Numbered from the stretch's first letter, positions 1-10,384 are shown. The stretch: 64,000 bases of DNA from Hermodice carunculata (GCA_964020975.1 CAXHWN010002588.1:1497310-1561309); one strand, 5' to 3'. The notes: generated by a model from the letters alone, not told the origin. Numbers and translations: made by a program.

Positions 1-87
1 GGCCAATTGCTTTGAGATTACATAGGGGCACTTCTGGGGATCCGTAGATTAGGTGGCGGTGCAGTTTGTCTGTTTTTTGTCTGTTTT
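1..87 (+). repeat. Tail of a preceding copy of the hairpin-headed repeat family
   Basis: This stretch matches the part of the family's internal unit that reads CCAATTGCTTTGA, then a CACTTCTGGGGA segment, then AGGTGGCGGTGCAG. The same order is found at 350-430, 865-940 and 1560-1640. It runs directly into the hairpin of copy A, so the window opens inside a cluster in which copies abut. Seen directly by comparison within the window. Confidence 0.6.
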
Positions 88-88
88 T

Positions 89-118
89 ACCTCAGCTGAC
101 TTGTCAGTCAGCTGAGGT
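89..118. repeat. Left-end hairpin of copy A
   Basis: Arms ACCTCAGCTGACT (89-101) and AGTCAGCTGAGGT (106-118) are perfectly complementary around the loop TGTC. The equivalent hairpin heads copy B at 3687-3716 and copy D at 51386-51415, where two stem pairs have changed on both sides. Confidence 0.85.
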
Positions 119-409
119 TTTGTGAGGGTCTGTCGTCCGTCGTCCGTCCGTCGTCCACAATTCACATTTTTGACTTCTTCTCCAAAATCGTCAGCCAGAT
201 CCACTTCAAACTTGGTGGAGATGTGCCTTGGGTGGGTCTCTACCAAGTTTGTTCAAATGGTCACAGTCAAGTGGTTTTTGGATTTTTTATGAATTTTTTT
301 GTTCTTTTTTGGGTAAATCTTAAAAAATCTTCTTCTCTGAAACCGCTCACCCAATTGCTTTAATATCACACAGGAACACTTCCTGGGACTCCTAGTTCTT
401 AATTTGTTC

Positions 410-425
410 TCCAGGTGGCGCTGCA
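410..425 (+). promoter_or_regulatory. CTCF-like motif in repeat unit
   Basis: The sequence CCAGGTGGCGCTGC contains the AGGTGGCGC core of the insect/vertebrate CTCF consensus. Equivalent positions in other units are 925-940 (perfect core), 1621-1636, 1755-1770, 2804-2820, 4000-4010, 4490-4506, 43600-43611 and 51920-51934, with varying decay. Motif match is seen; binding is inference. Confidence 0.4.
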
Positions 426-2186
426 ATTTTTTCCTAATTTTTTATGAATTTTTGTGTGTTATAGCCATTTTCGACTTCTTCTCCAGAACCGTCACTCAGA
501 TTAAGCAGACACATGGTGGATATGTTCCTTGTAGAAGGGTCAAACAAAGTTGTTCACTATGTGGGAAAGCTGCGGATTCCTGATTTTTAACGTTTTTTTC
601 AATTCTGGTACTTGTCGGTCAATGCAGCTTTCCTATTGATTACTATGGATGTCATTGGGCATTCTAATGATAATTCACATTTTGGACTTCTTCTCCAAAA
701 CCGTCATCCAGATTAACTTCAAACTTTGGTGGCAATGTACCTTGGGTGGGTTTCTACCAATTTTGTTCAAATGTTCATGCTCCAGTGATTTTTGGATTTT
801 AAATGAATTTTTTTGTTCCTTTTTTTGGACAAATCTTAAAAAATCTTCTTCTCCGAAACTGCTTACCCAATTGCTTTGATATCACACAGGAAGACACCTA
901 GGGACTCCTTGTTGTTAATTTGTTCACCAGGTGGCGCTGTAGTTTTTTTCTCATTTTTTGTGAATTTTTGTGTGTTATAGCTATTTTCGACTTCTTCTCC
1001 AGAACCGTCACTCAGATTAAGCTTACATGTGGTGGATATGTTTCTTATGGAAGGGCAAAACAAAGTTGTTCACTATGTGGGAAAGCTGCGGATTCCTGAT
1101 TTTTAATGATTTTTTCAATTCGGCTCCTTTGGGGTAAATGCACATTTCCTATTGATTACCATGTAAGTCAATGGGCATTCTAATGCTAATTTACATTTTC
1201 GACTTCTTCTCCAAAACCGTCATCCAGATTTACTTCAAACTTGGTGGCAATGTACCTTGGGTGGGTGTCTACCAGGTTTGTTCCAATGGTCATGTTCCAA
1301 TGAATTTTCGATTTTTTTATGATTTTATTTCAAAAATCTTTATAAAAGTTTTAATAGGAAAGTTTAACATGGGAATTTCTTGTAATGGTCATAACTTTAA
1401 TGATATTGATCAGATTTACTTCAAACTTGGTTGGGATGTGCCTTGGGTAAATCTCTACCAAGTGTGTTCAAATGGTCATGCTCTATCGATTTTTGGATTT
1501 TTTATGAATTTTTTTGTTCTTTTTGGGGCAAACCTTCAAAATTCTTCTCTGAAACCGCTCACCCAATTGCTTTGATATCGTACATAGACACTCCCGGGGA
1601 CACCTAGTTCGGAATTTGTTCACCAGGTGGAGCTGCAATTTTCTTATGAATTTTTTGTATGGTTTTGCTATTTTTCACTTGTTCTCAGAACCGTCCCTCA
1701 GATTAAGCTGAAATGTGATGGATATGTTGTTGTGGAAGGGTCAAACAGTTTTTTACTAGGTGGCACTGCTTTGGATTCCTGATTTTTAAGGATTTTCAAT
1801 TCGGGTACTTATCGTTCAATGCAGCTTTCCTATAGATTACTATATAAGTCAATGGGCATTCTAATGCTAATTCACAGGACAACTGACCCGAAATTTACTG
1901 TTTACTTGATAACTTGAGATCTGTTTTGAGTTAGCTGCACATCTTAATTATTCTGTATGGTCATGCTGACACAGTACATGAATGACTTTGACCTCGTTTG
2001 TGGGATCACAGTGCAACATACATGAATTTTACTCTTCATTGTAACTTGAGATCTACTTGAACTTTGATGTTGCACATGTAAGTGTTCTTCTATAAAGGTC
2101 AGACTTACTCAGAACATGGTGTCCTTGATCCTTTCCCAAGTTCATAGAGCTGCAAGTGTGATAAATGTCAAGATCAGCTGAGGCAC

Positions 2187-2204
2187 GGGCTGTTCACACA
2201 GCCC
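2187..2204. repeat. Right-end hairpin of copy A
   Basis: GGGCTGT and ACAGCCC pair perfectly around TCAC, a few bases before the end of copy A. The identical 18-mer ends copy B at 5432-5449. Confidence 0.85.
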
Positions 2205-2224
2205 TCTTGTTGATATATATTACA

Positions 2225-2663
2225 GTCACACAGATTGTTCTGGAACGTGGTGGAAATGTAGCATGTGGGGGAGTTAAGCAAAAATGTTCGCTAGTTTGTG
2301 CTACTCTGGATCCCTGATTTTAAACAAATTTTTCAATCTTGGCACTTGTTGATTGATGCATGCATTCCTATTGATTATTATAAAGATTATAATGGTAATT
2401 CACATGTTTTACTTCTCCAAAACCGTTTAGCAGATTCACTTCAAAATTGGTGGCAGTGTAGCTTGGGTGAATCTTTAACAAGTTTTTGTTAAATGGTCAC
2501 GCTCCATTGATTTTTTATATATTTTTTATATTTTTGTTCATTCTTTGGCGAAATCATAAAAAAATCGAAATCTACGGGAAAATTGCTTTGACATTTCATT
2601 GGGGCACTTCTGGGGACTCCTAAACCTTCCTTTTTTTAACTGGCGACACTGCGATTTTTTTTG

Positions 2664-2725
<62 letters not shown>

Positions 2726-2985
2726 AATATAATTTCGAATTGACTCAGATTGTGCTGAAATTTGATCGAAACATACCTCATGGAAGGGTCAAACAACGTT
2801 GTTCACCAGGTGGTGATGCTGCGGATCCGTGGTTTTTAATTTTTTTTTTTTAATTCGAGTACTTATAGCTGCATGCATTCCTATATATCACTATATAAGT
2901 CAATGGGGACTGCAATGGTAATTCACATTTCCGACTTCTCCAAAACCGTCAACCACATTCATTTCAAACTTGGTTGGCGTTGCTA
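2225..2985 (+). repeat. Diverged internal units of the same family, without ends
   Basis: Type 1 and type 2 sub-units recur near 2225, 2410, 2750 and 2935 (for example GGAAGGGTCAAACAACGTTG and CTCCAAAACCGTCAACC). Neither end hairpin is present. A (TG)n microsatellite occupies the place where other units read TTTTTGTGTGTTATAG, so it has probably expanded from that short GTGTGT seed. An equivalent expansion is seen in the 43-kb copy. Confidence 0.7.
2669..2723. repeat. (TG)n microsatellite
   Basis: About 27 uninterrupted TG repeats inside the diverged unit. Confidence 0.97.
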
Positions 2986-3684
2986 TTAGGCTCAAATAGT
3001 AACATATCGGAGATAACTATGTGGTCTGCTCCAAGTTAGAATTCTCAAGGTCTAAGCTTGTGTCATAATCTGCAAAGACCGCAAATTTAATCAAATTGAC
3101 CTTAACTGATTTTGCAGGTGAATATCGGATCCCAAAATACTAATCTTCAGGCATATCAAAACTGCAAAAGTGTGTACATTTTATACGCAAGGCGCGTAAC
3201 TTCATGCCGACAAGCGAAAACCCTTACAAAGAAAAGGCAGCAGTAAAGTTTATATTCTCGTTGCGAATATGGCCGATGCTAAAACATGTAGATATGCTGA
3301 ACATACTCGTCTGATTCTTGACTCGTAGCTATATTTTATAAGTGAACGCTTACACAATTCGGTACCCCCCCCCTCTCCAAATCAGGCATATTTTATATTC
3401 TTACCATAAAATTTATTTCAGAGGAGCTATACCCATATACGTTAACTTCTAGTTTGCTCATTGTCATAACGGATTGTTGAGAATCCAAAACGGGGCTCTG
3501 TTTTAAAACAGCCCAATTTTATCAAAATTCCTATATTTGTGATGATTTTTAAAGAGTCCTCTAGTCCTGAAGCTGCATTCATTGTTGTATATTTCTATTA
3601 CCCAATTTCTGGTGAAATTTAAATTTGGAGAATGACTTTTTTAAGTAAAAAGTGACGGGAATTCGCAAATACTTAAGTGCATTT
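2986..3684. other. Unassigned spacer between repeat copies
   Basis: I see no coding signal, splice pattern or repeat match here. There is a short C-run (3364-3373) and AT-rich sequence with multiple stops in all frames. Confidence 0.5.
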
Positions 3685-3686
3685 TT

Positions 3687-3716
3687 AGCTCAGGAGACTT
3701 GTCAGTCAGCTGAGCT
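3687..3716. repeat. Left-end hairpin of copy B
   Basis: Arms AGCTCAGGAGACT and AGTCAGCTGAGCT around TGTC, with two mismatched pairs (pairs 8 and 9 from the outside). The second outermost pair is G-C here and C-G in copy A. Confidence 0.75.
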
Positions 3717-5431
3717 TATGTGATGACTAGCCATCCGTCCGTCCGTCGTCCACAATTCACATTTTCGACTTCTCCAAAACCGTCAGCCAGATTCACTTCA
3801 AACTTGATGGGGATGTGCCTTTGGTGGGTCTCTACCAAGTTTGTTCAAATGGTCACGCTCCAGTGATTTTTGGATTTTTTTTATAATTTTTTGTTCTTTT
3901 TGGGGGGCAAATCTTATAAAATCTTCTCCGAAACCGCTCACCCAATTGGTTTGGTGTAGCACAGGGACACTCCCTGGAACTCCTATTTCTTAATTTGTTT
4001 ACCAGGTGGCAATTTAAAAAAAAATACAAATTTTTTGTATGTTAAAGCTATTTTCGACTTCTTCTCTAGAACCGTCATTCTGATTAAGCTGAAACTTGGT
4101 GGATATGTTCCCTGTGGAAGGGTCAAACAAAATTGTTCACTAGGTAGCAGTGCTGTGGATTCCGGATTTTTAAGTTTTTTTATCATTAGTTCTTGAACTT
4201 ATCGGTCAATGCAGTTTTCGTATTGATTACTAAGCAAGTCAACGGGCATTCTAATGCTAATTCACATTTTCGACTTCTTCTCCAAAACCGTCATCCAGAT
4301 TGACTTCAAACTTGGTGGCAATGTATCTTGGGTGGGTTTCTACCAGGTTGGTTCAAAGTCATGCTCTAGTGATTTTTGGAATTCCTATGATTTTTTTTTG
4401 TGTGACAAATCTACGTCATCACAACCGCTCACCCAATTGCATTGATAGTACATAAGAACACTCCTGGGGCTCATAGTTCTAAATTTGTTCACCAGGTGGT
4501 GCTGCAATTTTTCACATTTTTTTTAATGAATTTTTGTGTATTTTCGTTACTTGTCACTTTTTTCCAAGAACCGTCTCGCAGATTAAGTTGAAACTTTGTG
4601 GATATGTTTTTTGTGAAAGGGTCAATCAAAGGTGTTCAGTAAGTAGCACTACTGTGGTTTTCTGATTTTTAACGATTTTCTTTTTCAATTCGGTTACTTA
4701 TCGGTAAATGCACCTTTTCTATTGCTTACTATGCAAGTCCATGGGCATGCTAATGCATTCGAATGGTAATTTACATTTCGGCCTTCTATGGAGAAACTGT
4801 CCAACATATTTACTTCACACTTGGTGGCAATGTACCTTGGGTGGGTCTCTACCAAATTCGTTCAAATGGTCTTGCTCCAGTGATTTTTGGATTATTTATG
4901 ATGTATTTTTGGAAAATCTTTTAAAAAGTTTTAGTAGGAAAGTTTAATATGGGAACTTCTTGTAATGTTTATAACTTAAATAATTTTGGCCAGATTTGTG
5001 CGAAACTTGGTAGGGATGTACCTTTTATTAGTGTCTTCTTATTTTGTGCAAATGGTCATGCTCCAGTGATGTTTGGACCTTGACCTCATTCCCAAGGTCA
5101 CAGGACAACTGACACGAAATTTACTGTTCACTTGATAACTTGTGATCTGTTTTGAGTTAGGACCTTGATGTTGCACATGTTAATGTTTCTCTATGGAGGT
5201 CATGCTTAGACAGTACATGAGTGACCTTGATCTTGTTTCTGTGGTCACAGTGCAACATACATGAATTTTACTTTTAGGTTTAACTTGAGAACTACTTGAA
5301 CTGGGACCTTGATGTTGCACATGTCAGTGTTCTTCTATAAAGGTCAGACTTACTCAGTACATGGGTGACCTTGATCCTATCCCAAGTTCACAGAGCTGCA
5401 AGTGTGATGAATGTTTAGGTCAGCTGAGCAT

Positions 5432-5449
5432 GGGCTGTTCACACAGCCC
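5432..5449. repeat. Right-end hairpin of copy B
   Basis: Identical to the copy A hairpin: GGGCTGT, loop TCAC, ACAGCCC, followed by CTCTTGTT. Confidence 0.85.
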
Positions 5450-5456
5450 TCTTGTT

Positions 5457-6480
5457 TTTAAATCCCTTCAGATTTCAAACTTTTTTTTTCTTGTCACAAT
5501 TTTAAATGAGGTTGTAAATTCAGACAAAAGTAACAAGACGGTTTTGTTTTATTCTTCAAGGTCATTTCAAAATCAAAGAAGGTCAAGTGCGCCACGTATC
5601 GTCGAGGTCGATAGCGAATCGCCAAAAACTATATTCTTGTTGGTGGTTTGGATAACCTTACACGAGCATTTTGCTTAGATTTGCTTCTGCTTATTACTCG
5701 TTAAAGCCCATTCGGACATCACAACGAAGGGATGCGATGATAAAGTCAGTAATGGTAAACAGGTAGCCTGGTCTTTAAAAAGATCTTTCTCTGATATCAA
5801 AAGACAAAGCGCTCCAGTCTTTAGTGGTGTGTGGGGAAAAGCTGATTATGTAGCCAGTAGCTGTGTGTCGGTTGTAAGAAGCGGCTTCTTCTGCCGGATT
5901 GCAGGTACTTTATATCACTGGACTCGGCCACTTGACCGTTCACAACTTGATACAACAGAATCCGTCGTACCTTGGTCTGTCTCTCCACGAGTGTTTCATT
6001 TTCACATAGAGAGTAATGAGGTTAAACTTGACATTTGTTGGTATTGCTTTGTGTCGAATCGGACACCTCTTCGGTGTATGTGCTACAATTGATGAATCTC
6101 TTTTTCCACGAAAGGGTCCCCTATGGGCGATGCATACTCGTGCAGGAGCGACACATTCTTAATATGTAAACTGTTTCTTGGAATTCGATGGACAGTCTTT
6201 GATGTTCCTACCTAAGAAACCTAGAGTTCGACTGCATTTGTTACAAATGTTCCTGATGTAGGTGGTGAAAGACAAGTCGTCACTAAATATTACTCCTTAG
6301 TAGGCCTAGACTATGGGTTTGTGGGTACAGATTAGAAATGGATTGATTTGTCAGATGTGTTTATGCTAAGGATATTACATTTCGATAGGTTGAAGCGCAT
6401 ATCCAGGCCCTTGGCCCACTTTTCGAGTTTTTTTTCGGGTCTTGTAAAATGTAATAGTCATAAAATTTTGACCGCACCTG
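5457..6480. other. Unassigned single-copy-like region
   Basis: GC content is higher than in the flanking repeats and there are several short open frames (5361-5678, 5829-6092), but none resembles a family I know and none is bounded by a convincing pair of splice sites. Confidence 0.4.
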
Positions 6481-6489
6481 CACTGATGT

Positions 6490-6665
6490 CCCAGCTGGTC
6501 TCTGATTGGCCTAAAGTTCGAGTAGCCAATGAGAGAGCAACAGGCATAGATCTACGAGTTTGTGTCCGGTCAAATTTATGGCCGCAAAAAAACTTTGATT
6601 GGTAAAAGAAACAATGGCGGAACGAATTTTTGGTCAGTTTCACAATATATGGAAATGAACACAGG
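6490..6665 (+). promoter_or_regulatory. Candidate host promoter with clustered CCAAT boxes
   Basis: Three NF-Y-type boxes lie within about 100 bp: TGATTGGCC (6504-6512), AGCCAATGAG (6524-6533) and TGATTGGTAA (6596-6605). They are followed by an ATG in good context (ACAATGGCGG, ATG at 6613) that opens only 14 codons, and by ACGTGAGTGG (6669-6678), which fits a 5' splice donor. This could be a first, largely non-coding exon of a host gene on the plus strand. No following exon was identified, so this is weak. Confidence 0.3.
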
Positions 6666-6679
6666 ATAAAAACGTGAGT

Positions 6680-7640
6680 GGATCAAAGAATACGGTGTGA
6701 TTGACAATTGAGAACATTTGTCACATGGCTTATGCTACGGAACGAAGTTCGATTCAGGATGGAATACCCGTTTGTATTTGGCGCTGAAATGTCGGATCTT
6801 TTGCCCGAAATGGTTCTCGTGGGACATTCGCGACAAATACAGGTGTGTTGCCATGGATATAGGTTGATTTCAATGGGTTATCAGTGGGATATATCTGTAA
6901 AATAGCTTTGAAATAAATCGGTGTGTTGCCGCTTGTTGGTATGTACAGAAAGGAGAGTCATGTGAAACGTTAAGTGAGATGGTGGTCCAGATGTGAGCCT
7001 CGTTTCATACCCGCATTCTGTATAGGAGCTTCGTCTGACGACGTAGTGGTTCTAGGCTTGCCCTACTCCGCCTTCTTAGCACGAATGATCGACTGCACAG
7101 ATGAATATACAACACTGATCAATACTTTGTTGCAGATACGGCCCTATGTGGACATACAGATGTTCTAGTTTCACCTTCTCTACCCTTCCCCGCCCCTCAT
7201 GTATACCACATACTCATGAATTTTCGCCAGGGATGAATATTTGCGAATTTTCCCGAGTAGACCCAGTTCGGTATTATTTAAACTCAGGATTTTTTTAACA
7301 CTGGATATGCAATAAAAGTGGACATATTTGGAAAGAGGTCTGAAACTCTTCTGGGATTCAGATGGCGCTGTATTGACTTCATACCTTACCAACCGGGCAG
7401 CGACTATTTTTGCCTTTTCGACCTGTAACAATAGTAACATCGACTCTTTATTAGAAATGTATAGTACATATCATTTATAAACTCCTCTGGACTTGCTGGA
7501 TATTGGTGTTCCTGACTTTCATCCTTGTGTGAGTACACCAACAACATTTTTCTGTGTGGAGTTCAATCGGTTTGGCCTACATATTGCATCACTTAGGGCG
7601 TCGGCGTGACATTGTATAGACTGCTTTGCGCTGGACATTA
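6680..7640. other. Unassigned region
   Basis: No recognisable gene, repeat family or structure. Short open frames on both strands lack homologous features. Confidence 0.4.
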
Positions 7641-7645
7641 CATAA

Positions 7646-7833
7646 TGAGTTTCACCGATTTCGATATAGAGGCACCTATAAGAGCCTCCATGGATACTTT
7701 GAACCAAAGTGGAATTGATTCTCCTGAAACGGAAATTGAAGCAGAGCAGAGCAAAACGAGTTCAGAGGTTCATATGGGCCAAATTCGCCAACCTTTGTGG
7801 ACTCTACGAGTCCACGACAAACCCTTGGGCTGA
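7646..7833 (+). CDS. Small acidic open frame, possible ORF1 N-terminus or first exon
   Basis: An ATG at 7646 opens a 62-residue acidic frame (MSFTDFDIEAP..., then a Glu/Ser-rich stretch) ending at TGA 7831-7833. It lies upstream, on the same strand, of the decayed L1-like ORF1 at 9.1-9.7 kb, and the TIR element at 8043-9114 lies between the two, so it might be the separated N-terminus of that ORF. The frame ends within a perfect-hairpin neighbourhood (GTGGACTC/GAGTCCAC, 7797-7815). I do not recognise the protein. Confidence 0.2.
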
Positions 7834-8042
7834 AAAGGCTTCGCTAAACTACAGGTGGTGACGCGTGTGCAGGAATTGCAGAGGCGGCGCAACGAATGTT
7901 AACCCTATCTTGGCCGAATAGTTGACAAAAAAATTGAGTGGGGCTCTGCCGAAAGTTCTTTTGCAGCCACGCATTATAAAATTACAAGTTCAGACATTGG
8001 CACACACGGTCACGTGGCTTTATCTCCAATCATCTAAACACA

Positions 8043-9114
8043 CCCATAAGAAAAAACCTGGAGCTGCAGCATGGAGTCGCACTATAGTGGCTGACCAGGG
8101 GCTTTACCGCCGTTGTACAGCATTTGTGTGTGCAAATGACAGAGCGACTCATAGTGTCGATGTGAAGCGGCTGTACTGCCACGATACTGCGACTCAAGAT
8201 TGCCTTACTGCTGCTAGGCAACCACTCACGGAGCCGCTGCTGGACTGCCACGATGCTACGACTCTCATCTTTGAAAATGTTGGCTTCTGCTACTGCTAGG
8301 CAGCCACTCAAAGAGCACCTGTACAGCTGCTGTACTGCCACGGTGCTGCGACTCATCTTTTAACGTGCTTCAAGCTACAACTTTATACATGAACAGTAAT
8401 ATTCATACATTTTCATATTATAGACAATGTGAACATTCTGGCAAACAAACATCCTCTGAATTATTACCACAGCTACTTGCATTCTAAGAGGTGCTTTGAA
8501 TCCTTCACAGATCATGCTTTCCGTCTGAATAGGACATGTATAGTAAAATTATTGCTTATTTGTGGGTGAACTAAAAAAAATCTAGCTACTAACTTCATGT
8601 AACATCACCAATATTCAAACTTTGTTCTTCTCTCTCTCTTCCATGTCACTTCATACACCAATATGTAAAGTTCTTGTCACTTTAAAGGAAGTTTGACAGC
8701 AAGATTAGCAAATATAGATGCCTATCTTGAAATTTGCTCCGAGTTCAAAATGGAGGGAACTGTTACTAATGGGGTTGAATTGATTTAGTCATTCTTACGT
8801 CATTTCCTGTAGCACCTGTACGGTAGCTGTATTGCGACTCCATTTCAAGACCAGGATCGGAGTTGCAGTACAGCGGCTCTCTTTGGCAGTATGCAACATT
8901 ATAGGTTATACAGTACATATGAGCAAGATTGGAGGTGCTGTACAGCTGCTCCATTTGGTAGTCGCAGTATAAAATATATACAACATATCTTAGAGACAGC
9001 CGCTGTGCAGCAGCTGCCTCTGAGGAGTGACTGTAAAATACACTGCGACGATACAGCCGCTGTACAGCAGCTGTCCAGCAGTTCCATCCTCGCAGCATTT
9101 CTTTTTCTAATGGG
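8043..9114. mobile_element. Non-autonomous DNA element with terminal inverted repeats
   Basis: The left end reads CCCATAAGAAAAAA and the right end, read on the minus strand, CCCATTAGAAAAAG; both are followed within about 20 bp by a GCAGCATGGA / GCTGCGAGGATGGA segment. Inside, two clusters of a shared motif occur: GTACTGCCACGATNCTGCGACTC-type repeats near 8176, 8245 and 8332 in plus orientation, and its complement with GCTGTACAGC cores near 8865, 8938, 9000 and 9050. Length is 1,072 bp and no transposase is present. I could not define a convincing target-site duplication, so superfamily is open (hAT-like possible). Open frames at 7922-8299 and 8766-9141 run through the motif clusters and are not credible genes. 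Confidence 0.55.
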
Positions 9115-9725
9115 CAGGTAGACGACCTTGCTAAAAAGCAAGTTTCAGATCAACTTGGTGATGTGTTAAAAAGTTACCAGTGAACTTCGTAATGTGATGA
9201 CAGCGCATACAAGCCATAGCCGGGAGATGACGAAAATGAGAGAAATTAATGAAGACATCCAAAATGTGATAGCCTGGAACAATACGGGAGAAAAATGAAC
9301 TTGCGTTTTTCATGATTCACAGAGTCCAATGATGAGGACACAGACAAGTTAATTATTGACACAGTAAATGAGGACATGGGGGCTTGATTTGTCCATGAAC
9401 GATATTCAGCGCTCTCGCCATACTGGAAGAGCATCTTGTGGTGGTTCCAGGCAGATAATTGTACGATTTACGAGTTACCGCATACATTCCTAAGTTATGA
9501 GAGCCAAACGTCAACTGAAAGATACCAGGCCGACATTATCCCTGTCAGAAGATCTAACCAAATGGTGTGACCATCTTTATTACCTTGCTAGTCAAGCAAA
9601 GAAAATCAAGAAATTTAAGGATGCTTATACGCTTGATGGGAGATAAAAGTCAAGGATCGCATTGGTCGTGACAAGAGGATGGAGTTGCGTAATGAGGACG
9701 ACCTCAACTCCATTCTTTTGTAGGT
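9103..9725 (+). pseudogene. LINE ORF1, L1-like RNA-binding protein (decayed)
   Basis: Reading the plus strand across several frames gives, in order, a coiled-coil-like segment (VDDLAKKQVSDQLGDVLKSY near 9115-9175), the conserved LEQYGRKMNLRF motif (about 9268-9305), an acidic ESNDEDTDKLIID stretch, GLDLSMNDIQRS (IDRSHR-type motif of the family), IIVRFTSYR, and LSEDLTKW ... DAYTLDGR. This is the order of coiled coil, RRM and C-terminal domain in L1-type ORF1 proteins (Transposase_22 family), which coat the element RNA. At least two frameshifts and several in-frame stops break it. No ORF2 of the same element follows; the next LINE pieces belong to CR1/L2-like types. Confidence 0.7.
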
Positions 9726-9949
9726 TCAAGGGACATAAACTAACATGCAACGGCATCCAATTCATAACTGGTACTCATGCATTCTATAAGAACTATTGGA
9801 CTAAAATGCCAAGTTATAACTATTAACGATTAATATGTTGTGGAATACACGCATGTCTCCAAGAACTGTTCTATTTAACATATCCGAGAACTGTACATTT
9901 AATCAATCAGATGAACATGATTTCATTATTAATTTACTGCTTATGCTGC

Positions 9950-10300
9950 CCTGCCTCATATGTCCACACTGTGTTACTCAAGGGTAACTTGATATGCTAT
10001 TACCGAAGTACATGTAAACAATATCATTTTTGTTTGTGCGGATAGTCGAATAATATTCTTGATTTTCCGCGTAATGTCATGTTATTCCTGTTCATAATAA
10101 TTTAATCATGGATATATTGATATCCCCTAGGCTTCCCTAGTACTGAAGTAAAACAAATCTCGTTTCTAGTGGATAGCCCAAAAATGCACTTGTTTGCGAC
10201 TAATATATTGTTGATGCTTATAATATGTTACTCAAGGTTAAGTAGTTGATGTGCCAATACTGAAGTAAGCAATCTCACTATTTTGCAGACAACTTAATAG
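9950..10300 (+). repeat. Degenerate ~130-bp tandem repeat, three units
   Basis: The phrase TACTGAAGTAA followed by AATCTC and a TTTNTAGTGGATAG / TTTGCAGACAAC segment recurs near 9992, 10130 and 10250, and TTACTCAAGGNTAA occurs near 9972 and 10230. The units are well diverged. Confidence 0.45.
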
Positions 10301-10384
10301 TGTAGTTTATCTGCCAAATAATCATTTAATCAAGTCTAACTGTAAGGTTACTATGTGATTTATTAGTCCGAGCATTTTTAACTG

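Larger units (their letters stand above)
88..2212 (+). repeat. Hairpin-headed repeat element, copy A (near full length)
   Basis: It starts with a 13-bp-arm hairpin (89-118), followed by a CGTC-rich head (128-158). Next come alternating sub-units: type 2 (CTTCTCCAAAACCGTCA, then TTGGTGGCAATGTACC) near 175, 682 and 1200, and type 1 (CTTCTCCAGAACCGTCA, then AAGGGTCAAACAAAGTTG) near 472, 987 and 1675. The type 2 spacing is about 507-518 bp, so the array is a dimeric higher-order repeat. From about 1880 the units give way to a distinct 3' module with TGACCT half-sites, ending in the GGGCTGT/ACAGCCC hairpin (2187-2204) and CTCTTGTT. Copy B has the same order and both hairpins. I see no protein gene; open frames such as the 134-codon one at 1171-1575 lie inside the units. 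The class is unknown; hairpin ends plus central tandem repeats recall Helentron-derived elements, but I cannot show that. Confidence 0.8.
3685..5456 (+). repeat. Hairpin-headed repeat element, copy B (near full length)
   Basis: Same order as copy A: hairpin (3687-3716), CCGT run (3736-3752), sub-units near 3765 (type 2), 4050 (type 1), 4270 (type 2), 4555 (type 1) and 4785 (type 2), then the 3' module from about 5075 and the right-end hairpin 5432-5449. It is about 350 bp shorter than copy A. The 3' module carries TTGACCTCATTCCCAAGGTCA near 5090 and further TGACCTTGAT motifs near 5222 and 5366. The left flank of both A and B ends in a T run before the hairpin. No protein gene is seen. Confidence 0.8.

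Noticed and set aside
1171-1575. 134-codon frame with an FDFFSKTVIQIYFKLGGNV-like repeated peptide
   Set aside because: The same peptide appears wherever a type 2 unit occurs and is broken elsewhere; it is the translation of the repeat DNA, not a gene.
2187-2212. Right end as a canonical Helitron terminus
   Set aside because: A hairpin is present, but no CTRR follows at the expected 10-12 bp; the end reads CTCTTGTT, so a classical Helitron end is not supported.
7922-9141. Overlapping 75-125-codon frames on both strands
   Set aside because: They follow the repeated motif clusters of the TIR element and resemble no protein.
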